From: Levilactobacillus mulengensis
GTDB taxonomy: Bacteria; Bacillota; Bacilli; Lactobacillales; Lactobacillaceae
Assembly: GCF_003946045.1 (NCBI RefSeq)
Contig: NZ_RHNW01000007.1
Coordinates: forward strand, 1-64,000
Length of the DNA: 64,000 bases
Direction: 5' to 3'
In this document: positions 1 to 8,572 of the stretch, piece by piece
Layout: the number at the start of each line of letters is the position of its first letter
Numbering within the stretch: the first letter of the stretch is position 1
The notes under the pieces: generated by a model
Database searches by the model: none
The model's input: only the letters and a program-made list of their open reading frames with translations
What the model was told of the DNA's origin: nothing
Program-made: the position numbers and the translations under genes

Positions 1-29
1 GCATAAAATCTAATTTAAGTTGCTCCAGT

Positions 30-1055
30 TCAAGTATCCCAAGGGCTGAAGCCTATTTGAGTACTTTCAACCTTTAGATCCTTAAATAGAGAAATTTTAA
101 TCTGTGATTCTGCTGAATAATCAGCATGAATTAAGCAATTGACCAGCCCCTCGCGGACCGCGGCAAGTAAGACTTCGCCATTATCCTTTCGATTAATACC
201 ATCCAATTCAAATTTATTATCCAATTGACTCTGAATCTTCTGAAAAGTTTGTTCAAAAAAGCTATAGATATTTTGAGGATGATGAGCTTCATTGGACGTG
301 TAAATACGATCTAAATAGTCAACATCAGAAGAATTACGTTTGACAATAAAGTCTAAAAAGAATTTTGGGAAAACTTCGATAATCGAATTATATTTCCCGA
401 ACAATAGCAAAGCGGCCTTAGTTAATTGCCATTTCTTATCCTTCAACGCACGATTTCGTTGCATTAAACCAATCATCTTAAGAAATTCCGAAAAATTTTT
501 AGTTAAATATTCATCTTCTTGACTCTGTTGAGAAAGAAAGACTTTGTAATTTTGTAAAGAAACCAAATCTAAATCGTCTAAATCAAAACCAGACAGTAAC
601 TCAGAGTCAGTAGTTGTATCAGATTCACGTAAAAAATAACGTAGCAGCTCATCAGACGCCTGACGATCAGCTTCATGATCACGATAAAATGTTTTCTTTA
701 TGTTCCCCTTGATATAAATAGGTCGCTTCTTATAAGAAACTTTGGGCACCTTAATAACGACAATTTCTTTTCCCTCAATTGTCTCAACTTCAACATCATC
801 TGAACCCACTACCGCCTGGGAAATAGTCGATTTATCGTTCTGCAAATTCAGAAAATCTATTTTAAGCTTATTGGGATCTGCCACACCAATAACATTGAAC
901 TCTTTATTCTTTTTAACCTCGGAAACCCCTAAGATAATTTTACCACCTGCCGTATTGGCAAAAGCGCTCACAGATTCCCAAATACTTCTCGGCAACCCAT
1001 GTTTCGCAGTTTCCTTGTACTCAAGACGATTACCTTCAATGGGAAGCTTTTTCAT
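30..1055 (-). CDS. AlbA_2 (Schlafen-like) domain protein, probably C-terminally truncated
   Basis: 341 residues as read. The N-terminus matches the AlbA_2 divergent AAA-4 fold: an E-x-K-E-T motif near residue 13, the ANTAGGKIILGV strand, and a DRQASDELLRYF helix. Near residue 305 comes REGLVNCLIHADYS, which opens a HATPase_c_4-type module. Family members normally continue well past this point, but this frame stops about 30 residues later at the window edge. Another frame stays open from about position 75 to position 1 and could encode the continuation (ALGILELEQLKLDFM), so a frameshift is likely. Members are usually predicted nucleic-acid-binding regulators, often near defence or toxin genes. 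A GGAGGGG site precedes ATG 1055, and a 12-bp palindrome (ATGATATATCAT, 1073-1084) lies just upstream. Base composition is clearly AT-richer than in the neighbours, which suggests transfer. Specific function unknown. Confidence 0.6.
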   Translation of the reverse strand: MKKLPIEGNRLEYKETAKHGLPRSIWESVSAFANTAGGKIILGVSEVKKNKEFNVIGVADPNKLKIDFLNLQNDKSTISQAVVGSDDVEVETIEGKEIVVIKVPKVSYKKRPIYIKGNIKKTFYRDHEADRQASDELLRYFLRESDTTTDSELLSGFDLDDLDLVSLQNYKVFLSQQSQEDEYLTKNFSEFLKMIGLMQRNRALKDKKWQLTKAALLLFGKYNSIIEVFPKFFLDFIVKRNSSDVDYLDRIYTSNEAHHPQNIYSFFEQTFQKIQSQLDNKFELDGINRKDNGEVLLAAVREGLVNCLIHADYSAESQIKISLFKDLKVESTQIGFSPWDT

Positions 1056-1373
1056 TTATGAATTCCCCTCCGATGATATATCATAGATAAAGTTCTAAAC
1101 CTCACTGTGCTGTAATGCCTATTATATCAACATCTTTAGCAGATACAACAGATATTTTCGTAGATAAGTCGTAGATAAAATTCTATTTTTCTTCCTGCTA
1201 CCAATATCCCCATCCCGGAACGGTATTTAACCAAACAGCTCTGACTTTATTTCCTCACTCTCTCCAACATGGCCATTATTTTGACGAAAAATTTATTAAT
1301 CGGCGAAACCGTTCTCCCCATTTATGGTATGCTTAAGGCTGTACTTAGAACAGTTCTTTGAGCAGGTGAATTG
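1056..1373. promoter_or_regulatory. Divergent intergenic region with repeated TAGATAA motifs
   Basis: AT-rich region between two divergent genes. It holds the palindrome ATGATATATCAT at 1073-1084 and a near-identical pair, CATAGATAAAGTTCTA (1082-1097) and CGTAGATAAAATTCTA (about 1171-1186), with a further GTAGATAAG in front of the second. These could be operator half-sites for the left gene. No ORF with a ribosome binding site was seen. Confidence 0.3.
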
Positions 1374-2552
1374 ATGTCAATTCTCGAAAACTTTTTTCAG
1401 GATATTTTTAATATAAAGTCGGTAATTATGGCCCTGATTACTATCGGGCTGATTGCCATTATGATGATTATGACTTATCTAGTCTCCCAACGCAGCATCC
1501 GCCGGTCACGCGCCTATACCGTCGCCCTACATCTCGTTGAAGCGGGCGTCGTCATCGGCGGGGTCGGCCTCTTACGCCAGACCTTCTGGGTTCTAAATGG
1601 CGGGAGTGTCGCCAACTGGGGTTATGTTATTGCCCAATTAATGATTCTGCTATTTAGCCTTTATGCTATGCGCACACTTGCTGTGACACTGGTCAACCTG
1701 ATAATGCCGTTCGTGCTCTACGCTCAGGCGCTTCATCTTGGGGCCAGTCCCCGACTCTGGTGGCTCTTTGCCCTGATGATACTGCTACTCTGTGGCGTGA
1801 TTGGCTACATCAGCCGCAATCAGGAACTGGCCTTGGAATCCGAATGGCGTTACCTCGTGCTCCAATTTCTGTACGGACTAGCTTGGTGCGTTATTATCTG
1901 GTCAATCCGGCCATACCATTGGTTTTACGCGGTCAACGTCCTCGTAATTTTCATTCTTTACATGTGGATCATTCGCGTCTTCGTGACCCGGGTCAACCAG
2001 ATCATCGCCCACTTTGCCCGGCTTAGTCAGGAAGCCAACTACGATGAACTCACCGGTGTTCGTAATCGGGCCAACTTTGATACGACCACGGTCGGTGTCT
2101 TCGGCGTTTACCAGCGGCACCCCGCGAAGCCAATTACCATGGCGATGTTTGACATTGACCATTTTAAAATCTTCAACGACGAGTATGGTCATCTCACTGG
2201 CGATGCCGTCCTTAAGCACGTCGCACAACACTTTAACCAGGCGCTCACCCGTCAAACCGACACGGGCGAGTTGTTTCGGTACGGAGGCGAGGAGTTCGTT
2301 ATCATCTTCGAGGACGAGTCACCAAGCGCCGCCGAAGCCATCGTGACGGCTATCCGTAACACGCTGGAGGAACATCCAGTCCACGTTAACGGGCAGAAAT
2401 TAAGTGTGACAGTCTCGGTCGGCATTTCCGCGCTGCAGCCGGCTGACCTGGACTTTGAGAGCTGGTTCAAACGTGTCGACCACTACCTGTACTTATCCAA
2501 GGAAGGCGGCCGCGACCGGATTACGGTTGAAGGTCAGACTCGGAAATTTTAA
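1374..2552 (+). CDS. Membrane-anchored diguanylate cyclase (GGDEF)
   Basis: 392 residues. About six hydrophobic helices fill residues 15-215, followed by a GGDEF domain at about 225-390. The domain has FDIDHFKIFNDEYGH for metal and substrate binding and an intact GGEEF active loop at residues 304-308, so cyclic-di-GMP synthesis from two GTP is expected. The segment before GGEEF does not show the canonical RxxD inhibitory site at the usual spacing. There is no EAL domain. ATG 1374 is preferred over TTG 1371 because AGGTGA lies at a normal distance. It stands alone and is followed by a strong terminator. The membrane sensor part is not a domain I recognise, so its signal is unknown. Confidence 0.88.
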   Translation: MSILENFFQDIFNIKSVIMALITIGLIAIMMIMTYLVSQRSIRRSRAYTVALHLVEAGVVIGGVGLLRQTFWVLNGGSVANWGYVIAQLMILLFSLYAMRTLAVTLVNLIMPFVLYAQALHLGASPRLWWLFALMILLLCGVIGYISRNQELALESEWRYLVLQFLYGLAWCVIIWSIRPYHWFYAVNVLVIFILYMWIIRVFVTRVNQIIAHFARLSQEANYDELTGVRNRANFDTTTVGVFGVYQRHPAKPITMAMFDIDHFKIFNDEYGHLTGDAVLKHVAQHFNQALTRQTDTGELFRYGGEEFVIIFEDESPSAAEAIVTAIRNTLEEHPVHVNGQKLSVTVSVGISALQPADLDFESWFKRVDHYLYLSKEGGRDRITVEGQTRKF

Positions 2553-2657
2553 ATTGACTATCTTGATATGAACTAGTAACATTCACAGTTAAGGAAAGGT
2601 CGGTTCGCCCGATCGCTAGTTCAGGTACTGCCGAAAACTAGTTATTATGAGTTACCT

Positions 2658-2694
2658 AAGTGGTCAACTACTCAATTGTAGCTGGCCACTTTTG
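2658..2694 (+). terminator. Terminator of the GGDEF gene
   Basis: Hairpin AGTGGTC-AACTAC / GTAG-CTGGCCACT with a TTTT end, about 105 bp after the cyclase stop. Confidence 0.7.
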
Positions 2695-2934
2695 CGTACT
2701 ACTCAGGCCCATGCTATGTTATTAGAGCAAGCTGTATGCCACTCACAATTTAATAAATAGCTTACTCCTACAGGTCAATCGCAATCGTTGCAGTTAACCT
2801 ACTTTTCATTCCAAACAAAAAGACAACCAGCCTCAGCCAATATCCCCCTCCAAAAAGTCAGTCGAACTTTCCGTTATTAGAGATATTAGGCAGAGACTCA
2901 TTGTCTTAAACAACTGATCAGCCTAAATACGTGA
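2695..2934. other. Intergenic spacer without a recognised gene
   Basis: Nothing supported on either strand. The tRNA-Arg that follows is read on the minus strand, so this is its downstream flank. Confidence 0.5.
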
Positions 2935-3006
2935 TGCGCCCCCCGAGAGTCGAACTCGGATCATGAGGACCGAAATCTCATGTGCTATCCATTACACTAA
3001 GGGCGC
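2935..3006 (-). tRNA. tRNA-Arg, anticodon TCG
   Basis: Read on the minus strand it folds as a complete cloverleaf. The acceptor is GCGCCCT/GGGGCGC, the D stem GTGT/GCAC, the anticodon stem TGAG(A)/(C)CTCA around the loop TTTCGGT, and the T arm CCGAG-TTCGACT-CTCGG. The anticodon at loop positions 34-36 is TCG, which reads CGA and, by wobble, other CGN arginine codons. One A-C mismatch closes the anticodon stem. CCA is not encoded. It stands alone rather than in a tRNA cluster. Confidence 0.9.
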
Positions 3007-3053
3007 GCTACGCCTTTATTTTAGTCCTAAATTAGTCCAATGACCAAATAATT

Positions 3054-3380
3054 TTATCGGGCGCCGGATGCTTTGATGGCTTGTTGTTCTAAATAGTCCT
3101 CTGCGGCATCTGAATTTTCGCGGAAATCGGCCACAAACGAGTCACCTTGGGGCTTGACCACAGCGGTCTGATCACCATTAATGTCGGTAACGGTCAAAGT
3201 TTCCCCGGCCCAAGCCGCTGTATCGTAGTGCCCGTCTTCAATCTGGTCGAGCACATTTTGAAAAATATCCAGGACGGCCTGCCGGATGATGACGTCTTCA
3301 CTCACGTCTTCCCCCTGCTGTTTAAGCTGAAGCTGGCGCATCTGAACCTCATCCATATCGGTTGGTACTTGGATAATCAT
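3054..3380 (-). CDS. Small conserved-looking hypothetical protein
   Basis: 108 residues, acidic and soluble, with no membrane helix or signal peptide. Residues 1-50 are predicted helical and Gln/Asp-rich; 60-80 look like beta strands (GETLTVTDINGDQTAVVKP). A clear GGAGGCAA site precedes ATG 3380. No family was recognised. It lies just downstream of the tRNA position on the same strand and appears monocistronic. Real gene likely from the ribosome binding site and codon use; function unknown. Confidence 0.65.
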   Translation of the reverse strand: MIIQVPTDMDEVQMRQLQLKQQGEDVSEDVIIRQAVLDIFQNVLDQIEDGHYDTAAWAGETLTVTDINGDQTAVVKPQGDSFVADFRENSDAAEDYLEQQAIKASGAR

Positions 3381-3552
3381 ATTTGTTGCCTCCTATAATT
3401 AGTTTTATTGCTATTCTAGCACGTTCCGGCAAAGAATAGAGTCAAAGCGTTATCCTTCTCCGCAATCTGGTGTAAACTAAGGATATATGAACGACTATGT
3501 TTGATACGTCACGACTGCCAGAACACGACTCACACCTCTGGTAGAAACAACC

Positions 3553-3792
3553 CCGTGAACAGTAGAAATTGGCTGGCTCGTAGGCGTGACCAGAAGCGGG
3601 TCAAGGTGCCCGGCTGTGTCGAGACCATCGGCTGAGTGTTATTCTCAGCTGATGGTCTGGGACGACCTTGGAGACTGCGTTTTCTCAGGCTCTAAGGCGA
3701 GGCGGAAGACCGCTTCCCAGGCTGGAGCCGGTCCCCACAGCAGGGCACCTTGAATCCGCTGGCGGGAACAGATGCGATGCACCATTTAATTT
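3553..3792 (+). repeat. Family R cloverleaf repeat, copy R1 (long form)
   Basis: Closing stem GGGTCAAGGTGCCCGGCTGTG / CCCACAGCAGGGCACCTTGAA around three hairpins: H1 ACCATCGGCTGAG/CTCAGCTGATGGT, H2 CCTTGGAG/CTCTAAGG and H3 near 3700-3735. The outermost arms are degenerate. Confidence 0.8.
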
Positions 3793-3851
3793 CTAACTAC
3801 GAACCACGTACCGGACATGACTAATTAGTAAACTAGGAGGTGGGGCGACTC

Positions 3852-4304
3852 ATGGAAGACTCGATATTAGACTTTACCACGAACCTGGCCATCCTCCACC
3901 GGCAGTTTCAGCGGGCAATGAACCAGATTCTGGAGGCCGACAAGATGCCGGTCAACATCACCGAATTTTATTTGTTAGTGCTGGTCTCCGAAACCAGCCA
4001 GCTCAATCAACGGCGCGCCGCATGGACGATGGCGGTCGACGAGGGCTTAATGGCCCGCATGGTCCAGCACCTCGTCAGCCTGTCCCTATTACAAAAAGAA
4101 ACCGATCCCGATGACCGCCGCAACCGGCGTCTCAAGCTCACCACCGACGGCCAGGAATTGGTCAAACAAGCCATTGCCGTGCTCCACGACTGGTGGCAGG
4201 AAGCTACGCCACCAGACAGCGACTTTGATTACGCCAACATCACCACCCAGCTCCAACTACTTTCATCACGTGTTCTCCGTGACCAGCAGTCCGAATCCCA
4301 CTAG
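3852..4304 (+). CDS. MarR family transcriptional regulator
   Basis: 150 residues from ATG 3852. An upstream GTG at 3840 overlaps the AGGAGG site, so it is not the start. The layout is MarR-like: dimerisation helices at both ends and a central winged helix, with AVDEGLMARMVQHLVSLSLLQKE as the recognition region and DPDDRRNRRLKLTTDGQELV as the wing. The recognition part is diverged from textbook MarR. It ends 31 bp before nnrE on the same strand, so the two may be co-transcribed. Target genes cannot be told from the sequence. Confidence 0.82.
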   Translation: MEDSILDFTTNLAILHRQFQRAMNQILEADKMPVNITEFYLLVLVSETSQLNQRRAAWTMAVDEGLMARMVQHLVSLSLLQKETDPDDRRNRRLKLTTDGQELVKQAIAVLHDWWQEATPPDSDFDYANITTQLQLLSSRVLRDQQSESH

Positions 4305-4335
4305 CCACGCCTTTCCCTACTAAGGAGGGATTTTT

Positions 4336-4983
4336 ATGAGTAAAGCCATTACCATTGCCGAGGCCCAGCGTTACGACGCCCACACCATCAACGTGATCGG
4401 CATCCCCGCGCTAGTCCTGATGGAACGAGCCGCCTTGGCAACGTTCAACAACATTTTAAATGACGACTTCGACCTGAGCCGCGTCGTGGTCGTGGCCGCT
4501 ACCGGCAACAACGGCGGCGACGGTATCGCGGTCGCCCGCCTACTCAAGATTCGCGGCATTGACGTGGAAATCTACCTGCTGGGCAACCCCGACAAGGCCA
4601 CTCCGCAGACTAGCCAACAATTAAAAATTGCGAACTACTACAGTATTCCCGTGACCAACGACCTGAACCACGTGGTCAACGCCACCGTCATCGTCGATGC
4701 CATCTTCGGCGTGGGCCTGTCGCGCGAGGTCACTGGTAAATTTGCGGACGCCATCAACGCGATTAACGCGGCCGACGCCAAGACCGTGGCCATCGACGTG
4801 CCTTCGGGTATCAACGCCGACACCGGTGACGTCATGGGCGTCGCGGTCGTGGCTGACAGTACCACCACCATGGCCTACAACAAGATTGGCCTGTTGACCA
4901 CGATTGGCAAGCAGCACGCCGGCACGATTCACGTGGCCGACATTGGCATCTACGCCCAGGATCATTTGGAACACGCCCGGTGA
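4336..4983 (+). CDS. nnrE: NAD(P)H-hydrate epimerase (YjeF N-terminal type)
   Basis: 215 residues, full length for a stand-alone YjeF_N protein. The NNGGDGIAVARLL nucleotide-binding loop lies at about residues 56-68, VDAIFGVGLSREV at about 122-134, and IDVPSGINADTGDV after that. These are the hallmark segments of the epimerase that interconverts R and S forms of hydrated NAD(P)H for repair. The ADP-dependent dehydratase domain (YjeF_C) is not fused and not nearby. AAGGAGG lies 8 bp before ATG 4336. It follows a MarR gene on the same strand. Acts in the cytosol. Confidence 0.9.
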   Translation: MSKAITIAEAQRYDAHTINVIGIPALVLMERAALATFNNILNDDFDLSRVVVVAATGNNGGDGIAVARLLKIRGIDVEIYLLGNPDKATPQTSQQLKIANYYSIPVTNDLNHVVNATVIVDAIFGVGLSREVTGKFADAINAINAADAKTVAIDVPSGINADTGDVMGVAVVADSTTTMAYNKIGLLTTIGKQHAGTIHVADIGIYAQDHLEHAR

Positions 4984-5085
4984 TTGGCTGGTGAGTTAAC
5001 CAACCGAGAATTATTGCTTAGAAAATATCGTAAAACGCGTAAAATGGGATGTGCGAGAGCTGAGTGACTTTCGTGTTTCCCGACT

Positions 5086-5122
5086 AACGGTTGACCTCCT
5101 TAGGGAGTCGGCCGTTTTTTCT
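5086..5122 (+). terminator. Terminator after nnrE
   Basis: AACGGTTGACCTCC-TTAG-GGAGTCGGCCGTT followed by a run of T. Confidence 0.75.
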
Positions 5123-5135
5123 TTTGTGCTCACCA

Positions 5136-5336
5136 TTCCGGTCCACCTGCGGCAGTCAGGTACTCCCACCCTATGGGGCACGGTGGAAGCCTGAAAGGCG
5201 GTCTTCCACCTCGCCGTCAAGTCTTGCCCAGCCCGCAAGTCTCGCCGACGGCCCGTGCTGTAAGGCCGGGGAAATTCCCCGGCCAACACCACCGACACAG
5301 GGTTCCGCACCTGACTGCCTCCGGTTCCCCTGGTTG
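5136..5336 (-). repeat. Family R cloverleaf repeat, copy R2 (highly diverged)
   Basis: Same architecture as the other copies but almost every helix has a different sequence. The closing arms are GGCAGTCAGGT / ACCTGACTGCC. The hairpins are GGTGGAAG/CTTCCACC (H3), GCCGTC..CTTGC/GCAAG..GACGGC (H2) and GGCCGGGG-AAATT-CCCCGGCC (H1). This is strong evidence that the fold, not the sequence, is kept. Confidence 0.75.
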
Positions 5337-5576
5337 GCGTTAAAGAAAATGGCCGACGCCACTAGTCGTTCAATCATTCAACTACTATACTAATAGGATT
5401 TGGTCGATAGTCTCCGTTAAAATCCCAACCAGGTTTTCCCAAGCCACTTCACAAGCTTTCCCTTCTGAAACCCGGTATACTGGTCACAACAACTATGCTG
5501 ACAGCCGTGTTGGTTACGCCAGCGTAAGGTGCTGACCACAACCAACACCCAGCATAAATTCACTTGGAGGTGCACC

Positions 5577-6131
5577 ATGACACAACTCGAAACTGGCTTT
5601 ACCAACGTTCAAGCGCTGGACCCCAGCATTCTGGTCGACCTGCGCTATGCCACCCCTGACAATTTTACCCATCACGTAATTTATGATTTCACGACCGCCA
5701 TCGCGCGGACCGGCACGGCGAAGAAGCTCGCCAAGGCTAGTGCCCTACTACGCGAACAGGGCTACCGGTTAAAGGTGTGGGACGCTTATCGTCCAGTCCC
5801 CGCGCAAGAAAAATTGTATGACGTTTACCCGGACCCCTCGTTCGTGGCGAAACCCAATCCCAATTTCTCCCATCAAAAGGGCGTGACCTTTGACCTGACG
5901 CTCTGTGACCTCGACGGCAACGAGTTGGAAATGCAAACACCGTTTGACGACTTCACCACAGCCGCTCACCGGGACCATCCCCGGACTGCAACTCAGGAGA
6001 AACACTACCAAATCTTAGACCGCGCCATGCAGGAAGCCGGCTTCTTCGGCTACGAGAATGAGTGGTGGGACTACCGCGACACGCAGATGGACGACTACGA
6101 GCCGGCAGCGGCTGATCCAAATGACTTCTAA
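5577..6131 (+). CDS. D-alanyl-D-alanine dipeptidase (VanX/DdpX family, M15D)
   Basis: 184 residues from ATG 5577, with TTGGAGG 8 bp upstream. M15D layout: VWDAYRP (catalytic Arg region) near residue 65, SHQKGVTFDLTL (zinc-site His and Asp) near residue 103, and GYENEWWDY near residue 164. The family's usual E-W-W-H has Asp in place of the last zinc-binding His, so metal binding or activity may differ. Expected role: hydrolysis of D-Ala-D-Ala, in cell-wall dipeptide turnover or nutrient use. No signal peptide, so probably cytosolic. Monocistronic, with its own terminator. There are no van resistance genes nearby, so this should not be read as vancomycin resistance. Confidence 0.85.
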   Translation: MTQLETGFTNVQALDPSILVDLRYATPDNFTHHVIYDFTTAIARTGTAKKLAKASALLREQGYRLKVWDAYRPVPAQEKLYDVYPDPSFVAKPNPNFSHQKGVTFDLTLCDLDGNELEMQTPFDDFTTAAHRDHPRTATQEKHYQILDRAMQEAGFFGYENEWWDYRDTQMDDYEPAAADPNDF

Positions 6132-6177
6132 CCTAGTTTAATTAGCCGCAATCACTGAATATTAACGCCTAATTCTG

Positions 6178-6212
6178 GCGGGACAATCCCAATCAAATTG
6201 TCCCGTTTTTTC
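6178..6212 (+). terminator. Terminator of the dipeptidase gene
   Basis: CGGGACAAT / ATTGTCCCG hairpin followed by TTTTTT. Confidence 0.85.
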
Positions 6213-6314
6213 GATTTCTATTGCAAACTATAAACGATTGACGGCTTATATTGTTATTATTTATTTTACGACTTATACTTTAAATACCAAATAAATACAC
6301 TAGGGGTATAAATC

Positions 6315-7637
6315 ATGAAAAATAGACTTTGGACCATTCCATTTCTGCTATTTTCAGTCACTTTGATTGCATCGATTAACCAACCAACTATTAATGTGAG
6401 TGCCGATTCTCAGGACACATCTTCTGTTACTGCTAAAGTTCCTGACCATGCTGAGCTTTCTGGGAGTGGCGTTTTTATCCTGCAACCTACCATCCCTAAT
6501 AACGGCAATAAGCTTATCATCGACAGTCCTGATCCTAAAAATGATACTTATCCTTCCTACTACTCCACCGATGGCTCTTTTGCAGGAGAAGACTTTGAGA
6601 TTCCAGGAGCCAAAGACTATCCCATGACTAATGACACCATCCTTATTAACGCGACTACCGGAAAAGTCTTTTATGGCGTATTTTTAGGCGGGAACCATGC
6701 GGATATCGATAAGCTTTATTATCAGTACGTCCCTACTGACATGACCCTCAACGGCGCAACCAATCCGGTCAAGGTTACTTTGAACTTTTATGATTCCGCG
6801 GATCCAACCCACGTCATTCAAACCAAGACAATCGAATCTGGCATCGGCGCCGATGACCCATTGTTCGCTCACGAAATTACCGGTCTAAAAGGTGTTAACG
6901 TTCCTATTAAGGGCTACACGCGCGATACTAATAAACCTGCAACGGCAGACACTGACTCAGCCAAGACGACTAATACAGCCACAGTCAATTACTACTACAC
7001 CAATGACTCAGACGCTAACACACCAAGTGACCACCCTGGTACCAAGACTTCAGGTACCGCTGACAGTACTTCAAGCAACGTAAGCAACACCAGCAACACT
7101 TCAAGCACCACTCCAGCTACCGCAAGCAGTAGTAGCGCATCCCTCACAACATCTGGCGCCGCTGACCAAGCCGACACCACCAAAGCTTCTGTCGTCAAGG
7201 GTTCAGCCGTTTACGCGACCCAAAAGATTTCGCTCTACAGCAAGCCAACCTTCACCAAGGCTACGCGGGCACACTGGTACACCAAGCAGACTCGGCCAAA
7301 TCGACCCCAATTTGTCGTCACCGGTTACGCCCGGTCCAACGCTGGTCGGCTCCGTTACCGCGTCCGCTCACTTGACGGCCGCACTGGCTACATCACGGCC
7401 AATGCCAATTTTGTCCGCAACACTTACTACCACGCCAATCCCAAGACCATCCGCGTCATCGGTAATCACGGTCTCAACGCCTACCACAAGGTAAACTTGA
7501 GCGGCAAAGTGCGGCACTACAAGCGCGGGACCACGCTGAAGATCAAACGGATTGAGAAGCACAACCTGACCACTCGGCTGGTTCTCACTAATGGCACTTA
7601 CATCACCGGGAACAAGACCTTAGTCATTAAGAAATAG
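6315..7637 (+). CDS. Secreted surface protein with Ser/Thr linker and C-terminal DUF5776-like domain
   Basis: 440 residues. A signal peptide covers about residues 1-30 (basic start, hydrophobic core, likely cut near VSADS). Residues 35-215 are a beta-rich extracellular region. Residues 220-285 are a Ser/Thr/Ala-rich linker. Residues 290-440 are a basic, Tyr-rich module (VVKGSAVYATQKISLYSKP, VIGNHGLNAYHKVNLSGK) of the DUF5776 type seen in lactobacillus cell-wall proteins. No LPXTG or membrane anchor is present, so wall attachment is probably non-covalent through the basic C-terminus. AGGGG precedes ATG 6315. The first half is AT-richer than the C-terminal module, suggesting domain shuffling. 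Ligand unknown. Confidence 0.75.
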   Translation: MKNRLWTIPFLLFSVTLIASINQPTINVSADSQDTSSVTAKVPDHAELSGSGVFILQPTIPNNGNKLIIDSPDPKNDTYPSYYSTDGSFAGEDFEIPGAKDYPMTNDTILINATTGKVFYGVFLGGNHADIDKLYYQYVPTDMTLNGATNPVKVTLNFYDSADPTHVIQTKTIESGIGADDPLFAHEITGLKGVNVPIKGYTRDTNKPATADTDSAKTTNTATVNYYYTNDSDANTPSDHPGTKTSGTADSTSSNVSNTSNTSSTTPATASSSSASLTTSGAADQADTTKASVVKGSAVYATQKISLYSKPTFTKATRAHWYTKQTRPNRPQFVVTGYARSNAGRLRYRVRSLDGRTGYITANANFVRNTYYHANPKTIRVIGNHGLNAYHKVNLSGKVRHYKRGTTLKIKRIEKHNLTTRLVLTNGTYITGNKTLVIKK

Positions 7638-7673
7638 GGTCACCCCGTTGTCACCACTATACCTAAACACCCC

Positions 7674-7706
7674 TAGTCCGTTGGCTCAGTTGCCGACGGA
7701 CTTTTT
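7674..7706 (+). terminator. Terminator of the surface-protein gene
   Basis: AGTCCGTTGGC-TCAGT-TGCCGACGGACT followed by TTTTT. Confidence 0.85.
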
Positions 7707-7777
7707 GATTCACTGGTTTTCTCTCCCCACTATGACGCCTATAATGTAGATTATTAAGTCATTTAGGAGGACCACCC

Positions 7778-8305
7778 ATGCTTACGGGTTTACTAACCGT
7801 GTTCATCGTCTATGCCGTTTTCGTTGTCATTTTTGTCATCCTGACACTTTACCTGATTCACGTTTACAACCGCTTACGAACGGGTAAATATGACGTCAGT
7901 GTCCAGGACCTCGCCCGTCACACCATTGCGCAGGACCAATTCTTCCAAGAACATCCGGCAGAAAAACGTGTGAACGACGCTTACAAACCTCGGATCCAAA
8001 TATCTTCATACATCTTTCTCGCAGCCGTTATTTTGCCAATGCTGTGGATCGTTATGTTCCCTGGGGTGGGCTCACCGACTGCCGTCTTGAGTCTGATTGC
8101 GATTTTTGCCATCGCCGTTGGGCTTTCACAATGGCGAATGTTCTCGACCAAACGCCAACTGCGCCAAATCTACCGCCAGAACAACCTACTAATGGCTACC
8201 CACGTTCGGGTCAGCCAGCTGGGGACCGTCTTTCAAATTTACATGGTCGTCTTCGCCTACGCAACGCTGCTGGTCGACGCTATCTATACCATTTTTTGGT
8301 TCTGA
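7778..8305 (+). CDS. Four-helix membrane protein of unknown function
   Basis: 175 residues. Hydrophobic segments lie at about residues 3-27, 76-96, 100-117 and 150-172, with a charged cytoplasmic loop between the first two. AGGAGG sits 7 bp upstream of ATG 7778 and a TATAAT box lies at 7740-7745, without a good -35. Stands alone. I do not recognise the family; the gene is well supported by its start signals and composition. Confidence 0.7.
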   Translation: MLTGLLTVFIVYAVFVVIFVILTLYLIHVYNRLRTGKYDVSVQDLARHTIAQDQFFQEHPAEKRVNDAYKPRIQISSYIFLAAVILPMLWIVMFPGVGSPTAVLSLIAIFAIAVGLSQWRMFSTKRQLRQIYRQNNLLMATHVRVSQLGTVFQIYMVVFAYATLLVDAIYTIFWF

Positions 8306-8362
8306 TTTACCAAGAGAAATTACCTGCTAATCCCAAAGTTTCATGCTATACTATAGCCAATC

Positions 8363-8396
8363 AAAAAAAGAAGCTGGTGGTCGTACACCAACTTCT
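8363..8396 (-). terminator. Minus-strand terminator downstream of a tiny ORF
   Basis: GAAGTTGGTG-TACGAC-CACCAGCTTC read on the minus strand, then seven T. It implies a minus-strand transcript coming from 8.4-8.7 kb. Confidence 0.65.
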
Positions 8397-8488
8397 CAGA
8401 TGTTAGCTAGCCGTTACAAGGGCAATAGCCGATTAGGTTCAACCCATGTTGCGAGTCTTCCCAAACCGTCTAGAGTTTGAGGGAAGGC

Positions 8489-8572
8489 TTATTTTTTTGG
8501 CTTTTGCTGGTCGCGCCAAATCTGGTATAAAAATACTGCCAGAGCCAACACGAAAGACATCCAGTCGCCCAA
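8489..8572 (-). CDS. Possible 27-residue one-helix membrane peptide (holin-like toxin type)
   Basis: Starts at TTG 8572 with GAGAGGA about 10 bp upstream; an internal ATG lies at 8560. The peptide is a hydrophobic helix (WMSFVLALAVFLYQIW) with a charged lysine tail (RDQQKPKK), a layout shared by small holin-like and type I toxins of lactobacilli. It lies just upstream of a good minus-strand terminator, which argues for a real transcript. No antisense RNA gene was identified. Assignment is tentative. Confidence 0.35.
   Translation of the reverse strand: MGDWMSFVLALAVFLYQIWRDQQKPKK

Noticed and set aside
5011-5393. ORFs of 60-100 codons in 5.0-5.4 kb
   Set aside because: They lie across repeat R2 and its terminator; similar frames occur in other R copies only because the repeat is GC-rich.
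5577-6131. Vancomycin resistance gene vanX
   Set aside because: No vanH, vanA or vanS/R genes are nearby and stand-alone D-Ala-D-Ala dipeptidases are common in lactobacilli.
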